A stretch of DNA of 64,000 nt from Methanosarcina flavescens (GCF_001304615.2 NZ_CP032683.1:1240001-1304000); one strand, 5' to 3'. Shown: positions 19,124 to 28,867, counted from the first letter of the stretch. Notes: generated by a model from the letters alone, not told the origin. Made by a program: numbers and translations.

Positions 19124-20086
19124 TCAGGCCAGCATTCCCTTCACGATGACATCAATTGCGTCGTCTTCTTCAAGGCCGCGAGCCATCAGGGTTTCTACCT
19201 CTTTTTTGTCCACACACCCAATTGCAGCCTCATGGGTTACTTTGGCAAGAGGGTTATCAACACGTACGATGGGAACAGCTTCGGCTTTTGCATTGCCCTG
19301 GATAACCTCCATGCAGTCCACATGCCCTCTAGCTCTCGGGGCATGACCCTCGGTAATTCCCCTGAATTCCGATTCCGCGTTATCGGTAATGGCCAATCGG
19401 CTTTTAATCACGCTTCTTGCATTTTCCCCATTAAGGGATATTTTTTCTAGGATTTTTATTTTATCGTTCTTTTTCCCATAGACTTTGGTAACCATCTCAC
19501 AGATAGCATCTTTCTCGGCATCCACGCTGTAATCAAGCTCAAGATATCCTACTCTGCCCGAGGTAAGTGAGAAATTAGTAAAGTAACTGCCTCCTTCCTC
19601 TATCTTTATATGGGCTTTCGGAATCACCTGAATTCCTCCGTGGGGACCGTGGAAGTGAGTTTCCGTATACCTTAATGAGGCATTTTTCCTTATGACCATT
19701 TGGGCATCCATTCTATGAATAACCTTCACAGCATTAGGAAATGTACAGTGAGCAATGAGCTCAACAGCCGAATCTTCTTCTGCCACGAAATTCATCTTAA
19801 TTTCCTGAAGCCCGTCTTCCGGGATAAGTCCAAAACATAGGTGAACAGGATGTGGAATTTTATATCCTTTCTTAATGGTCATTTTAATATCCACTCCATG
19901 TTCGGTTTCACGCTTTTCGAGCACGATTCCTTCTGTCCCGTTCGCATTGAGCACTTTATTCCCGCTTACCACAAGGCTTGCAAGCTCATGCTTATGCAGT
20001 ACTGCAGCATCCCCTCCTGCTGCCGAATAGGCTGCGTCCATTTCTTTGATTTCGCTGGAAAGCGTATTAACAGTTATCTGGGTCAT
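19124..20086 (-). CDS. sufB: SufB/SufD-family Fe-S scaffold (minimal archaeal SUF)
   Basis: 320 residues, much shorter than bacterial SufB (about 480-495), as is usual for the two-gene archaeal SufBC (SMS-type) system. The C-terminal hallmark is intact: HEAAIGCVDKKEVETLMARG, with a Cys next to the conserved Gly. The earlier SRLAITDNAESEFRGITEGH and ARGHVDCMEV segments form the beta-helix core. With SufC it assembles Fe-S clusters for the many Fe-S proteins of methanogenesis. The ATG lies 2 nt after the sufC stop, implying coupled translation. Confidence 0.9.
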   Translation of the reverse strand: MTQITVNTLSSEIKEMDAAYSAAGGDAAVLHKHELASLVVSGNKVLNANGTEGIVLEKRETEHGVDIKMTIKKGYKIPHPVHLCFGLIPEDGLQEIKMNFVAEEDSAVELIAHCTFPNAVKVIHRMDAQMVIRKNASLRYTETHFHGPHGGIQVIPKAHIKIEEGGSYFTNFSLTSGRVGYLELDYSVDAEKDAICEMVTKVYGKKNDKIKILEKISLNGENARSVIKSRLAITDNAESEFRGITEGHAPRARGHVDCMEVIQGNAKAEAVPIVRVDNPLAKVTHEAAIGCVDKKEVETLMARGLEEDDAIDVIVKGMLA

Positions 20087-20088
20087 TG

Positions 20089-20829
20089 TTAAGCCGCCTT
20101 TGATGGGTATACCCTGTTATCACACGGTATGCACCTGTTTTTGAAAAATTCGCTGATTTCCAGGGGGTCTCCGCTCCTGAGGATAGCCCCTTCGCACATC
20201 AGGGACGCCTTATCGGATGCGGCTGCAATCTCCTCCCTGTGTGTAATTACAAGTACCGAGGAACCGTTTTCCTTTAAGGTCTGGATCAAAGCCACGATCT
20301 CTTTTAAGGAGACAACATCGATCCCGGAATCCGGTTCGTCAAGGATTGCAAGTTTTGGTTTCATCGTGATTATCGATGCAAGTTCTATGCGTTTCCTTTC
20401 CCCTCCGCTGAGTGCTTCACCAACTTCCCTTTCCAGGTATTTTTCGGGCTTAAGGTCAACTTTCCTCAGGGCCTCTTTAAGTTCCTCCTCAGTAATGCCC
20501 CCATTGCCTTTTGCCCCGATTGCCAGGTAATCCCTGACTTTCAGCCCTTCAAAACGAGCAGGCTCCTGCCAGGCAAGAGTAATGCCTTTTCTTGCACGTT
20601 CGGTTATTGAAAGCTGTGTGATATCTTCCCCATCAAAGATGAGGTTGCCTTCTTCGTATTCGTAACCCTGGAGTCCCATCAGGGTATATGCAAGTGTACT
20701 TTTTCCCGCGCCGTTTGCACCGATAATGCTGTGAATTTCCCGGTCGCCTACCTCAAGATTGACCCCATGCAGGATTTTCTTCCCATCACGGCTCAGCACC
20801 AGGTTTTTTAATGATAGAATATACGACAC
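20089..20829 (-). CDS. sufC: SufC, Fe-S assembly ATPase
   Basis: ABC-type ATPase of 246 residues: Walker A GANGAGKST, signature ALSGGERKRIEL, Walker B LAILDEPDSGID, and the H-loop VITHREE. Start chosen as GTG at 20829, giving the normal SufC opening (SYILSLKNLVLSRDGKKILHG); a longer frame to 20889 overlaps cobY and adds an unrelated cysteine-rich stretch. It drives conformational change in SufB. It begins 20 nt after cobY, so Fe-S assembly here is tied to the cobamide genes. Confidence 0.92.
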   Translation of the reverse strand: MSYILSLKNLVLSRDGKKILHGVNLEVGDREIHSIIGANGAGKSTLAYTLMGLQGYEYEEGNLIFDGEDITQLSITERARKGITLAWQEPARFEGLKVRDYLAIGAKGNGGITEEELKEALRKVDLKPEKYLEREVGEALSGGERKRIELASIITMKPKLAILDEPDSGIDVVSLKEIVALIQTLKENGSSVLVITHREEIAAASDKASLMCEGAILRSGDPLEISEFFKNRCIPCDNRVYPSKAA

Positions 20830-20848
20830 CTCTAGTAAGTTTTTAGTT

Positions 20849-21454
20849 TTAAACCTGCAGCAGATCCCTGCAGCGCTGCAGATCCTCAACAGTATTTACG
20901 TTTATTGCTAGTCTGGGATTGTCAAGTATCAGATTAAAGTCTTCCTGTTCTTTTCGGATTTGAGAACTGTCCAGGATATTAATTCCGGCAGGTACTATGA
21001 GCTTCCCATCTTTATTAAAAACTGTGTCCGGCCTGATTCCGGCTCCTTTGCAGACATTTATCGGGACATAGACCGAAAGTGCAGGCTTTCCTTCTTCTCT
21101 ATATTTCTCAATTACTAAATCGATGAGTTCAGGGTTTATCAGGGGGAGGTCGGACATGATAATCATTACAGGGCCAGTTGTTCCTGCGGTTTCTACCGCA
21201 TGGATCATGTCCCCTACATAGTTTCCGCCAAAGGTCCTTATTACGCGGACTTCTCCTTTGTAGCGCTCCTGAATCATGATTTCAGTTTTGGGAGTAACAG
21301 GTGAGACCGCTACGAAAACCCTGTCAATACCCTTTGCGGCTCTGAGGGTATCTATTACGTAGGCTATGAGCGGCTTTCCAAGCAACTCAACACATGGCTT
21401 TTCCCCCATTCCAAGCCTCTGCCCGAATCCCCCTGCCATTACAATAGCGTCCAT
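20849..21454 (-). CDS. cobY: CobY, GTP:adenosylcobinamide-phosphate guanylyltransferase
   Basis: 201 residues. The nucleotidyltransferase opening is [26 protein letters not shown], followed by [12 protein letters not shown]. This is the archaeal replacement for bacterial CobU: it makes adenosylcobinamide-GDP, the partner of CobS. Its start overlaps the cobS end by 16 bp. In a corrinoid-dependent methanogen this pathway supplies the cofactor for MttC and MtbC. Confidence 0.92.
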   Translation of the reverse strand: MDAIVMAGGFGQRLGMGEKPCVELLGKPLIAYVIDTLRAAKGIDRVFVAVSPVTPKTEIMIQERYKGEVRVIRTFGGNYVGDMIHAVETAGTTGPVMIIMSDLPLINPELIDLVIEKYREEGKPALSVYVPINVCKGAGIRPDTVFNKDGKLIVPAGINILDSSQIRKEQEDFNLILDNPRLAINVNTVEDLQRCRDLLQV

Positions 21455-22281
21455 TCTAAACCTCCCATGTGTCCGTTCAATGAGAGCTTCAGGATAACTG
21501 CGAGAATAGTAAGAGCGGTCACCCTGCCGATTTCGTTAGCAGTACCGATTCCGTCGCCATTTAAGCCGCCGAAATGGGCATAACTCCGGTTAAGAATCAC
21601 CAGAGCCGAGATACAGGCTCCAAGATAAGCCAGAAGCCCTATCCACCCGAAGGGCAGGAAACAAACAACGGCACCGAATACGAAGCCTATCAGGAAATTC
21701 TTTCTTGTTGCTCCGTTTATAGTCATGGTTCCAAGGCCAGGATAAGCCTGTTTTTCCCGTGGAGGTATTGGCTTCCCAAAGGCAGCAATAGTCAGCATTG
21801 ACTGTTTTGCACTGACTTCGGCAATAAACATTGATCCAAACATTAGAACCGGAAGGTCAGGTCCGACAACAGCCAGGCCTTCTTCCTGGATTGCCCTTAT
21901 GGAACCATAAAGGGCCAGCAGCAGCAACATGCAAAAAGCTGCCCCTCCTGTCCCAAGGGTTGTATCCTTGAGAGCTTTGAGCTTTTTTTCTCTCGATCCG
22001 TGGGCCATGAAACCATCTCCCATATCAGTAACTCCATCGAGATGGTTAAACCCTGTTATATAATATATGAATCCCATAATAAGGGCTGCAAGCACTGGTC
22101 CGGGAAATATTATCTGCCCGATGTATGCAATTGCCCCTATAAGAAGCCCGAGAACGGCTCCTACCACGGGATAGAAGTAGATCTTCTTCATTAGCTCATC
22201 GATCCCTTCCATGCTGATTCCCACAGGGATCGTGGACAGGAAGCCAAAGCCTGATTTAAAAGCCAGCAAATATGAATTCAT
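21439..22281 (-). CDS. cobS: CobS, adenosylcobinamide-GDP ribazoletransferase
   Basis: 280 residues and about seven membrane segments. The metal-binding motif [21 protein letters not shown] near residues 80-100 is diagnostic. It joins Ado-cobinamide-GDP to alpha-ribazole-5'-phosphate at the membrane. Start at the ATG 22281, with AGGCGAT upstream, giving the expected [21 protein letters not shown]; the 7-codon longer frame begins with TTG inside cobZ. It is followed by cobY with an overlap and preceded by cobZ. Confidence 0.92.
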   Translation of the reverse strand: MNSYLLAFKSGFGFLSTIPVGISMEGIDELMKKIYFYPVVGAVLGLLIGAIAYIGQIIFPGPVLAALIMGFIYYITGFNHLDGVTDMGDGFMAHGSREKKLKALKDTTLGTGGAAFCMLLLLALYGSIRAIQEEGLAVVGPDLPVLMFGSMFIAEVSAKQSMLTIAAFGKPIPPREKQAYPGLGTMTINGATRKNFLIGFVFGAVVCFLPFGWIGLLAYLGACISALVILNRSYAHFGGLNGDGIGTANEIGRVTALTILAVILKLSLNGHMGGLEWTLL

Positions 22282-22298
22282 TGGATATCGCCTGTTTT

Positions 22299-22841
22299 TC
22301 AATCCTTTCTTTCAAACTCTGCCATACCTCTTGAATACATGTTGGAGGACACGCCTCCTATGAGGCCTCCTATTATGTCATCCATAAAAGGCCCGAGCTT
22401 TGAAAGGATTCCGGGTTTCTGTTTATCGTACCTGACAAACTCAAACGTGCCTTTGGAACCGCTGATATAGTTTGCAATACTTATGCCAAGCACTTCATCT
22501 GCAATTATAAAAGTAAGGTCCTTTTCATAGGCTTTTTTGCTGAGGTTCGGAAGGTTTCCTGCCCTGCCTTCTCGCTCCAGCAGGATTCCGGAATAGATCA
22601 GAAGGCAGAGGTTTGGATCAGAAAGCGCGTACTTGAGCTCCCTTTTGAACAGAGCGTCGGCTTTCTCCCTGGTCTCAAGCCCCGGATGTGGAACATACAT
22701 TTCCAGAGCCGTATCTGTAAGATCCTGAATACTGATGCCTTCTTCAGCCAGGACGTCGAGAATGTCGACTGTAGCTTTTTCTTGTACTTTCTCAGACTGT
22801 CCTTTTTTCAGGTCCCTTTCCTCAATATCGGATAACTTCAT
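22299..22841 (-). CDS. cobZ: CobZ, alpha-ribazole-5'-phosphate phosphatase
   Basis: 180 residues. The end matches the PgpA-like family: [26 protein letters not shown], with acidic metal ligands. CobZ was described in Methanosarcina mazei as the nonorthologous replacement of bacterial CobC. Its position between cbiB and cobS supports that role over phosphatidylglycerophosphatase. It removes the phosphate from alpha-ribazole-P or adenosylcobalamin-5'-P. A 138-bp gap to cbiB is the only sizeable gap in this run. Confidence 0.85.
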   Translation of the reverse strand: MKLSDIEERDLKKGQSEKVQEKATVDILDVLAEEGISIQDLTDTALEMYVPHPGLETREKADALFKRELKYALSDPNLCLLIYSGILLEREGRAGNLPNLSKKAYEKDLTFIIADEVLGISIANYISGSKGTFEFVRYDKQKPGILSKLGPFMDDIIGGLIGGVSSNMYSRGMAEFERKD

Positions 22842-22979
22842 ATGATCACTTCGGGGTTGTTAAACGGTTCTATTAGATTTCGAAAATCTTTAACAACATC
22901 ACATGGCTTTTCTGGGAGACCTGCTTCCACATGAAGTTCTGGATGTCTAACGGAATTGGCTCCGGTGGCAAAGGAAAAG

Positions 22980-23966
22980 TCACGGATGCAGGTGTATCCC
23001 TGCTATCTGGATTACTGCCGCAAAGGCAGCAAGCGAGAAGCCTGAAGCTACTGCTATTAACTGGGATACCCTTTTTATATCTTTTACTTCGGTCGGGGGA
23101 TATAAGGCCCCAAGTATGTAATTATCAGGTTTTTCAAGTTTTATTCCGAGCGCTCCTGCAGTAGCTGCCATGGGATAGCCGGAATTGGGGGACGGAGTTT
23201 TCATTCCGTCTTCAAGGGCGCTCTTTATGCTGTTTAAGGGGAAAATTTGCCCAGGCTTTTTCGGGAGCAAAGCCATTGTAAGGGCTGCAGCAAGAATAAA
23301 TATAACTGAGATTCGGGCAGGGATCCAGTTCAGTACATCATCGGATTTTGCCGAGAAGTATCCGAGTTCCCTATACGGTTCGGTTTTGTATCCTACCATT
23401 GAATCCAGAGTACTTATGGCTTTAAACGCATACGCGGCAATAAGCCCGTATCCCCCGAAAAGGGCATAATAGAATATCGGACTCAGGATACCATCAACGT
23501 AATTCTCTGATACGGATTCGATGACTGCCGACGACATCTGGGTTCTGGTCAGTTTGGAAGTGTTACGGCTCACGTATATCGGGAGCATCTCTCGGACTTT
23601 CTCAAGCCTGTTTGCTTCAAGATGCCCGTAAATCTCCCTTGCAGGGCTGAGCAGACAGTTAATGGCAAAGGTAGCTTTCAGGAAATAGGCTTCGAGAAGG
23701 AGCCCAAGTACGCCTGGCATTCCCGGAAGGGCTGCAATGTAAAGCACTGAGTATCCAAGCAAAGCTGCGAAAAAAACGCAGCATAGAGCCATTGCAACTC
23801 CGTAAATCTTTCTGTGAGTGCGAGGAGCCGCATTTTTCAAAAAGTTGATTAATTTTCCTATCCACACAACAGGGTGTACGGCAGCAGGCGGTTCCCCGAA
23901 AACTATGTCTATTGCTGCTGCAAGCAGAAGCACGAGAGCAAGATGCCCGCTGTCTGGCAAAATCAT
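22980..23966 (-). CDS. cbiB: CbiB, adenosylcobinamide-phosphate synthase
   Basis: 328 residues, membrane protein. The family start AIDIVFGEPPAAVHPVVWIGKLI is clear, as is SENYVDGILSPIFYYALFGGYG in the middle and the PSPNSGYPMAATAGALGI region later. It amidates cobyric acid with the aminopropanol phosphate made by CobD. The ATG at 23966 overlaps the cobD TGA in an ATGA arrangement. This neighbour order, decarboxylase then synthase, matches the reaction order. Confidence 0.92.
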   Translation of the reverse strand: MILPDSGHLALVLLLAAAIDIVFGEPPAAVHPVVWIGKLINFLKNAAPRTHRKIYGVAMALCCVFFAALLGYSVLYIAALPGMPGVLGLLLEAYFLKATFAINCLLSPAREIYGHLEANRLEKVREMLPIYVSRNTSKLTRTQMSSAVIESVSENYVDGILSPIFYYALFGGYGLIAAYAFKAISTLDSMVGYKTEPYRELGYFSAKSDDVLNWIPARISVIFILAAALTMALLPKKPGQIFPLNSIKSALEDGMKTPSPNSGYPMAATAGALGIKLEKPDNYILGALYPPTEVKDIKRVSQLIAVASGFSLAAFAAVIQIAGIHLHP

Positions 23967-25414
23967 AGGATAGGCTCCATAACTTTCTTCCATGCCACTT
24001 TCACAAGTTCGTCTGTGTCTCCTTCCTGCATAAGACAGTCAAGGATTTTCTGGGCGGTCTCTTTCTTGTGAACTAGATGACAGTCAACGCAGCTCCATAC
24101 CTTGCCGCCTCTTGAGCTCTCAATCCATTTTCCTCCTGTGCGCTCGTTTTCACAGGGATAGAACGGACAGAAGCAGAAGGTGCAGTTCTGGCCTTCAAAG
24201 TGGCAGGGATAATACTCGCAGGTTTTCCTGCCTCCGATGCCTTCTTCAGAAGCCTTTTCTATTACATGCTGAAGTTCGCTTTTCGCCTGTTCTTTGCCCC
24301 ACTGGGTAATTACGTCCCCTATTGCGGCAATCAGCTTGTCATTTTCTTCTGCAGTCCGAACTGCAACCCTTATGTAGTCCTTTCCGAGGCCATGGAAGGA
24401 AGAACAATCCCTTACAAGGACTCCGTGAGCTGCCAGGCGCGCACTTAACTCAGTCGAGTCAAGCATGAATTTGCTGATATTGACAAAAATAAAATTTACA
24501 TTTACTTCTCCGGCTTTAAAACCCCTTATCCTGTCGAGTTTCGCTTTGAGCTTCTCGCCTTCTTCCCTGATCATAAGCCTGGCTTTTTTCAGGTACGGAT
24601 TTTCTACCCCGCCTTCAATATTAAGAAGCGCAGTTCCCATGGCATTTGCCAGGGTTCCAAGGTTCCACGACAGCCTTGCAGTATCTAGAATCTCAGCCAC
24701 CTCAGGAGAAGCTATTCCGAAACCTATCCTGATTCCAGGGATTGCGAAATCTTTTGTAAGGGAGCGCATGACAAAAACATAATTACTGCTTATTGGAAGG
24801 TCTGCAATGCTCTGTGAAGGATCCGATAGCTCGATAAAAGCCTCGTCAACGAAAAGAAGGGTTTTATGCTTTGCACAGCGCTCGGCAAGGGCTTTGATTT
24901 CATTCCTTGTACGGAGCTTCCCTGTAGGGTTATTGGGGTTGCAGATAAACAGGATTTTTGCTTTTTCCAGAAGCTCGTCAGGAAGTGTTTCTACCTCGTC
25001 TTGGTTTGGGTACTGAAGTTCCGCCCCCATAATCCGGCACTGCATTTCATATTCCCCGAAAGTGGGCTGAGGAAGAAGGACAAGATCTCCTTTTTCAACC
25101 ACACATTCCACTACAAGCCTTATAATTTCTGTTGAACCGTTACCCGGGATTATATTCTGCGGGGCTACCCCAAGTCCTACAAACCTTGCAGCAGCTTCCC
25201 GAAACTCAAGATACCTATTGTCAGGATATTCGGTAAGTTTCTTAAAGCCGTTTTTAAGAACCTCATCAAAATTCAATCCGCTTTCCGGATGCTCAAAAGG
25301 ATTTCCCAAAGGATTAAAGTTGGCACTGAAGTCAAGAATTTCGCTTTCAGGGATCCTATAAGTCTCAGATGTTTCCTGAATTAATCCTCCATGTCTGCAG
25401 GGCTTCAGGTTCAT
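23963..25414 (-). CDS. cobD: CobD, L-threonine-O-3-phosphate decarboxylase with Cys-rich C-terminal domain
   Basis: 483 residues from the ATG at 25414 (AAGGA 8 nt before), giving the CobD-like opening MNLKPCRHGGLIQE and LDFSANFNPLG; a GTG at 25453 would add 13 residues. The PLP-enzyme fold runs to about residue 360, with the lysine in SLTKDFAIPGIRIG. Unlike bacterial CobD, it carries about 100 extra residues with roughly ten cysteines (CEYYPC, CTFCFCPFYPC and SCVDCH), a likely metal centre. The Methanosarcina mazei enzyme with this tail has been reported to combine threonine kinase and decarboxylase activity. First gene of the cob-suf run. Confidence 0.92.
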   Translation of the reverse strand: MNLKPCRHGGLIQETSETYRIPESEILDFSANFNPLGNPFEHPESGLNFDEVLKNGFKKLTEYPDNRYLEFREAAARFVGLGVAPQNIIPGNGSTEIIRLVVECVVEKGDLVLLPQPTFGEYEMQCRIMGAELQYPNQDEVETLPDELLEKAKILFICNPNNPTGKLRTRNEIKALAERCAKHKTLLFVDEAFIELSDPSQSIADLPISSNYVFVMRSLTKDFAIPGIRIGFGIASPEVAEILDTARLSWNLGTLANAMGTALLNIEGGVENPYLKKARLMIREEGEKLKAKLDRIRGFKAGEVNVNFIFVNISKFMLDSTELSARLAAHGVLVRDCSSFHGLGKDYIRVAVRTAEENDKLIAAIGDVITQWGKEQAKSELQHVIEKASEEGIGGRKTCEYYPCHFEGQNCTFCFCPFYPCENERTGGKWIESSRGGKVWSCVDCHLVHKKETAQKILDCLMQEGDTDELVKVAWKKVMEPIL

Positions 25415-25994
25415 CAGATGCTTCCTTAAAGGTACACTTCTTTGCTCTGACACGATGATCGCAATTATTTAGTGTAAATCATGTATATTAAGCTGCTTAT
25501 TATATTATTCATTTTAAACTTGCCTTTATTTGCTTTACAATTGTTTGATTGCGAAAACTTCTCTTTCCGGAATCCATTCTACTTTATCTTACAGGACAAA
25601 TATATTAATTTAGATTTTTCATTGTTATTTGTGCTTTTTTTTTTAATTCAGATTTTTTCTTTGTTATTTATGTTTTTTTCCTTATCTTTATCTTACTTTT
25701 TTCTTTATCCTTCAGCATTCCATTCCTATCGGTTTCATATAGTATCGAAAAAGTAAAATAGCTTGCTTTTAACTTAGTACAATCCAGAATCATTCAGGAT
25801 CATTCAGAGTCATTTGGAATCGTTCAGAATCACAAGAATCATCAGAATCATCCAGACTAGCTGAAAAAGATCGCATCTATCAGCAACATGCATTAACGAC
25901 ATGCATAAAGTTAGAAGAACAATAAAACCTGGTTCGAAGCTCAGTAAATCAGGAACATAAGGAACATATTTGAGATTATCAGGTGCATTTAAAA
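25415..25994. other. Divergent promoter region of cobD and hisS, with degenerate repeats
   Basis: 580 bp, very T-rich on the plus strand between 25480 and 25750; a 91-codon hydrophobic frame there follows from base composition and is not called. At 25791-25856 a roughly 10-bp unit (consensus GAATCATTCA) is repeated about six times with changes. AGGTG at 25981-25985 is the hisS ribosome site. Confidence 0.45.
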
Positions 25995-27230
25995 ATGATA
26001 GTTAATAGACCAAGAGGGACCCGGGACTTTTTACCTGCCGATACTGCCCGGAGAAGATACGTGGAAAGTATTATGCGCGATGTCGCCCGCAAATGGGGCT
26101 ACAGTGAGATCATTACGCCCACGTTTGAACATCTTGACCTTTTTACCCTGAAGTCAGGGGAAGGAATAATAGAGGAACTCTATAACTTTGAGGATAAAGG
26201 CGGCAGGGAAATGACCCTCAGACCCGAGCTTACAGCCCCTGTCATGCGCCTGTATGTGAATGAACTCCAATCCTTCCCGAAGCCTCTGAAACTATTCTAC
26301 TTCGAGAATTGTTTCCGCTATGAACGCCCCCAGAAGGGTCGTTTCAGGGAATTCTGGCAGTTCGGGGTTGAACTTATAGGAAGCGGAAAACCTGATTCAG
26401 ATGCCGAGGTTATCGCCCTTGCCGATGCCCTGCTAAAAGCTGCTGGAGTGAAGGGGGATATGAAAATTGGAAATCTTGCAGTCATACGCACACTCCTGAG
26501 TGGTCTTGAAGCCGAAATTGTGAGCAAGGTCATGCGCTTTGTGGATAAAAAAGAATATGCAGGCCTTGAAGCCCTGCTTGATGAGATCGGAGCCGAGGAA
26601 AAGCTCAAGTCAGATCTCTTCCACCTTATTAAGCTGGAAGGCAAGTATATCCTCCCCGAAGTAATAAAAATTGTCGGGAATATTTCCGAACTCGTCAGTT
26701 TTGAGAAAACCCTCAATCTTCTTGATGCCTATGGGGTAGACTATTCCCTTGACTTCGGGATTGCCCGCGGGCTGGACTACTACACAGGCATGGTTTTTGA
26801 GGTCTATGCCGAGGGTCTCGGCGCCCAGAGACAGGTCTGCGGAGGCGGCTCCTACCAGCTTATCCAGCTTTTCGGCGGTGGAGACGTACCCTCAACCGGC
26901 TTCGGAATCGGTTTCGACAGGGTAATGGAAATCTCTCCTCTCACCCCGCCCACCCCCAAAACCCTTGTCCTTGTATCGAAACCCGATGTCCACCTCGAAG
27001 CAATTCGCTTTGCAAACGAATTAAGAAAGCACGTGCCAGTCCACATAGACCTCATGGAACGCAATTTCAAAGCCCAGCTCTCCTATGCAAATACAATCAA
27101 TGCCGATTACGTTGTCATAGTCGGGGAAAAAGAATTAGAAGCTGGAAAACTTACGCTGAGAGATATGGTTTCAGGAGAACAGGAACTTCTGACGCTGGAA
27201 GAGATTATTGAGAAGGTTTCACATAGCTAA
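25995..27230 (+). CDS. hisS: Histidyl-tRNA synthetase
   Basis: 411 residues. Start is the ATG at 25995 (AGGTG about 9 nt before) rather than a GTG four codons upstream. Class II motifs: motif 1 around [13 protein letters not shown], motif 2 [20 protein letters not shown], motif 3 GFGIGFDRV. The histidine-binding [11 protein letters not shown] is present, and a C-terminal anticodon-binding domain starts near residue 320 ([20 protein letters not shown]). It stands alone, divergent from cobD. Confidence 0.96.
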   Translation: MIVNRPRGTRDFLPADTARRRYVESIMRDVARKWGYSEIITPTFEHLDLFTLKSGEGIIEELYNFEDKGGREMTLRPELTAPVMRLYVNELQSFPKPLKLFYFENCFRYERPQKGRFREFWQFGVELIGSGKPDSDAEVIALADALLKAAGVKGDMKIGNLAVIRTLLSGLEAEIVSKVMRFVDKKEYAGLEALLDEIGAEEKLKSDLFHLIKLEGKYILPEVIKIVGNISELVSFEKTLNLLDAYGVDYSLDFGIARGLDYYTGMVFEVYAEGLGAQRQVCGGGSYQLIQLFGGGDVPSTGFGIGFDRVMEISPLTPPTPKTLVLVSKPDVHLEAIRFANELRKHVPVHIDLMERNFKAQLSYANTINADYVVIVGEKELEAGKLTLRDMVSGEQELLTLEEIIEKVSHS

Positions 27231-27639
27231 AGTTGAAAGCTTCTTTTTCCATTCTTTTTACCCATAAATTGGGTTCCATTGCAAAAATTCAGCATAAGCA
27301 TGTAAATCTATAAGTAATGAATAAAAGACAAAAGATCCAAGGAAAATGTACCGACATTATAAAATTATACCAAATAATTGATTAATATATTTGACTTCAT
27401 TAAGAACAGAGTAATTTAGATCAGTTACTATCTTTTTCTGTCATTATTTTCTTTAAATTTCGATAACTCAATATTTATTTTAAGTACCACCTTACTGTTT
27501 GCAAGATGATTTATCCTGCAAAGTGTTTTCATTTAAAGGCATTTACTGAATATCGATACTCATAAATTCCTGTTATTTCATAGTATCGATCTGATATTTT
27601 TTGCAACGGAATACGTTTTGCAAAATTAATCAATGACTC
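27231..27639. other. Intergenic region downstream of hisS
   Basis: 409 bp of AT-rich DNA. No gene, strong hairpin or repeat is seen, apart from CATTCTTTTT-type T runs right after hisS that could serve as an archaeal terminator. Confidence 0.4.
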
Positions 27640-27816
27640 ATGGGTACGACCAGAATTCCACGGCATTCACAAGTTTTTATAAGATCTACTACATATTTAG
27701 ATTTGGATGATCTTTTGGACCCTATCCGGGAACGCGAAAAAAATAAACTGAATAGTAGACTAAAAAGAACCAGCATCAAGAACTTTGATAGGATTTATGA
27801 AAAAATAAAAATCTGA
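27640..27816 (+). CDS. Possible small hypothetical protein, 58 residues
   Basis: ATG at 27640 to TGA at 27816. The translation is soluble, charged and helix-rich (YLDLDDLLDPIREREKNK, then basic residues and KNFDRIYEKIKI). It ends 37 bp before the rubrerythrin-like gene on the same strand. No ribosome site precedes the ATG. Gene-like amino-acid composition and position argue for it; short length and missing signal argue against. Confidence 0.4.
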   Translation: MGTTRIPRHSQVFIRSTTYLDLDDLLDPIREREKNKLNSRLKRTSIKNFDRIYEKIKI

Positions 27817-27853
27817 GGGGGTATAAGGAATAAGGAGCGCATATCAGGATGTA

Positions 27854-28408
27854 GTGGAGGAAGTAAAAAATCTTAAGGGAATTGAAGAAGCAGTAGCTCT
27901 GGCGATTGAGAGAGAAAAAGAAGCAAGGGACTTCTACCTGAGTAAAGCCGCTTTAATGGAAGATCCTAAATTTAAGGAGCTTTATGAATACCTGGCAGAT
28001 GAAGAAGCAGGGCATATAACCTATCTTGAAGTGTACCGTGATACAAAACAATTGCCCGTAATCAGTACGAAAACAAAAAGCGGCCAGTCTTTCACTCCAG
28101 AGTTCAATGTTACTCAAACAAAACAATATATAATGTTACACATGTACGATCAACAGACAACTTTCCCTCCTGAGTTCGATACAATTCGAACGACAAGTGG
28201 TGAAGCTAAACTTGGGGACGCCGGCATCCATATTGCAGCTATGAGGCACGAGAGAAAAAGCGAGGACTTTTATTCGGAACTAGCAAAAAGAGTTGGAGAC
28301 GATACACAGAAAAACTTCTTCGAGATGCTGGCAAGATACGAGAGAAGTCATTATGAGGTTCTTGACAGTTATCTTGATTACATCACCGGCTTCAGGATGC
28401 AGACTTGA
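27854..28408 (+). CDS. Rubrerythrin/ferritin-like diiron protein
   Basis: 184 residues from a GTG start (AGGAT 3-4 nt upstream; the nearby ATG is in another frame and runs into TAG). The four-helix bundle has E-x-x-x-x-F-Y ligand patterns: EREKEARDFY near residue 20, DEEAGHITYLE near 50, RHERKSEDFY near 132 and ARYERSHYEVL near 157. The rubredoxin domain of classical rubrerythrin is absent. Family members reduce peroxide or store iron in anaerobes. The electron donor is not identifiable here. Confidence 0.82.
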   Translation: MEEVKNLKGIEEAVALAIEREKEARDFYLSKAALMEDPKFKELYEYLADEEAGHITYLEVYRDTKQLPVISTKTKSGQSFTPEFNVTQTKQYIMLHMYDQQTTFPPEFDTIRTTSGEAKLGDAGIHIAAMRHERKSEDFYSELAKRVGDDTQKNFFEMLARYERSHYEVLDSYLDYITGFRMQT

Positions 28409-28672
28409 AAAACTGAGAAGATTGTGGAGATATGAAAACTTTCCTAGCGTGGATATAGTGAGTAAATTTTGGAATCAATATGTTAAGGCATTAAAGATGT
28501 GATATTCATGATGTGTCTTCTAGTCATTGCCAAAAACTCCCACCATAGTTTTTTTATTACTAAGAGATAGCAGAGATCGCGAATATCCCCTCCCTTTAGA
28601 AGCCGTCCGACAATTACTATAAGTAATTAACTGGACTTCTTTTTTTATTTAGAATTTTTAAACATTATTTTT

Positions 28673-28867
28673 TTACATGTTTTTGCCCTGAAATTTAACT
28701 ATCTGAACATCTTCATCTTCAAGATAGAGTTATACAGCCTCTTTGAGCTTATCAATAGTTTCCTCGATTGTCTCTCCTTGGCTTGCTACGTCAAGCTCCG
28801 GGCACCAGGAGACATACCATTTATCTTCTTTGTGGATTACGGCTGAAAACTTATAGATCTCTTCCAT
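28673..28867 (-). pseudogene. HicB/UPF0150-like antitoxin gene interrupted by a TAA stop
   Basis: ATG at 28867 starts a HicB-type sequence: FSAVIHKEDKWYVSWCPELDVASQGETIEET, the usual beta strands followed by the first helix. The frame stops at TAA 28730-28732 directly after DKLKEAV. The codons after it, LYLEDED and onward, are exactly what HicB proteins have next, ending at 28673. A GAA-to-TAA change would explain it. TAA is not a pyrrolysine codon, so this is a broken gene or a shortened 45-residue product. No HicA partner is adjacent. Confidence 0.6.

Noticed and set aside
25481-25756. 91-codon hydrophobic frame upstream of hisS
   Set aside because: Phe/Leu-rich translation follows from a T-rich strand; no ribosome site, and it lies in the cobD/hisS divergent promoter region.
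25791-25856. Degenerate 10-bp repeats as a CRISPR array
   Set aside because: Units are too short and variable, with no separate spacers, and no cas gene is in the window.
25920-25960. GGTTCGAA near 25931 as a tRNA T-arm
   Set aside because: No acceptor, D or anticodon stems can be built around it. I found no tRNA or rRNA gene in the window.
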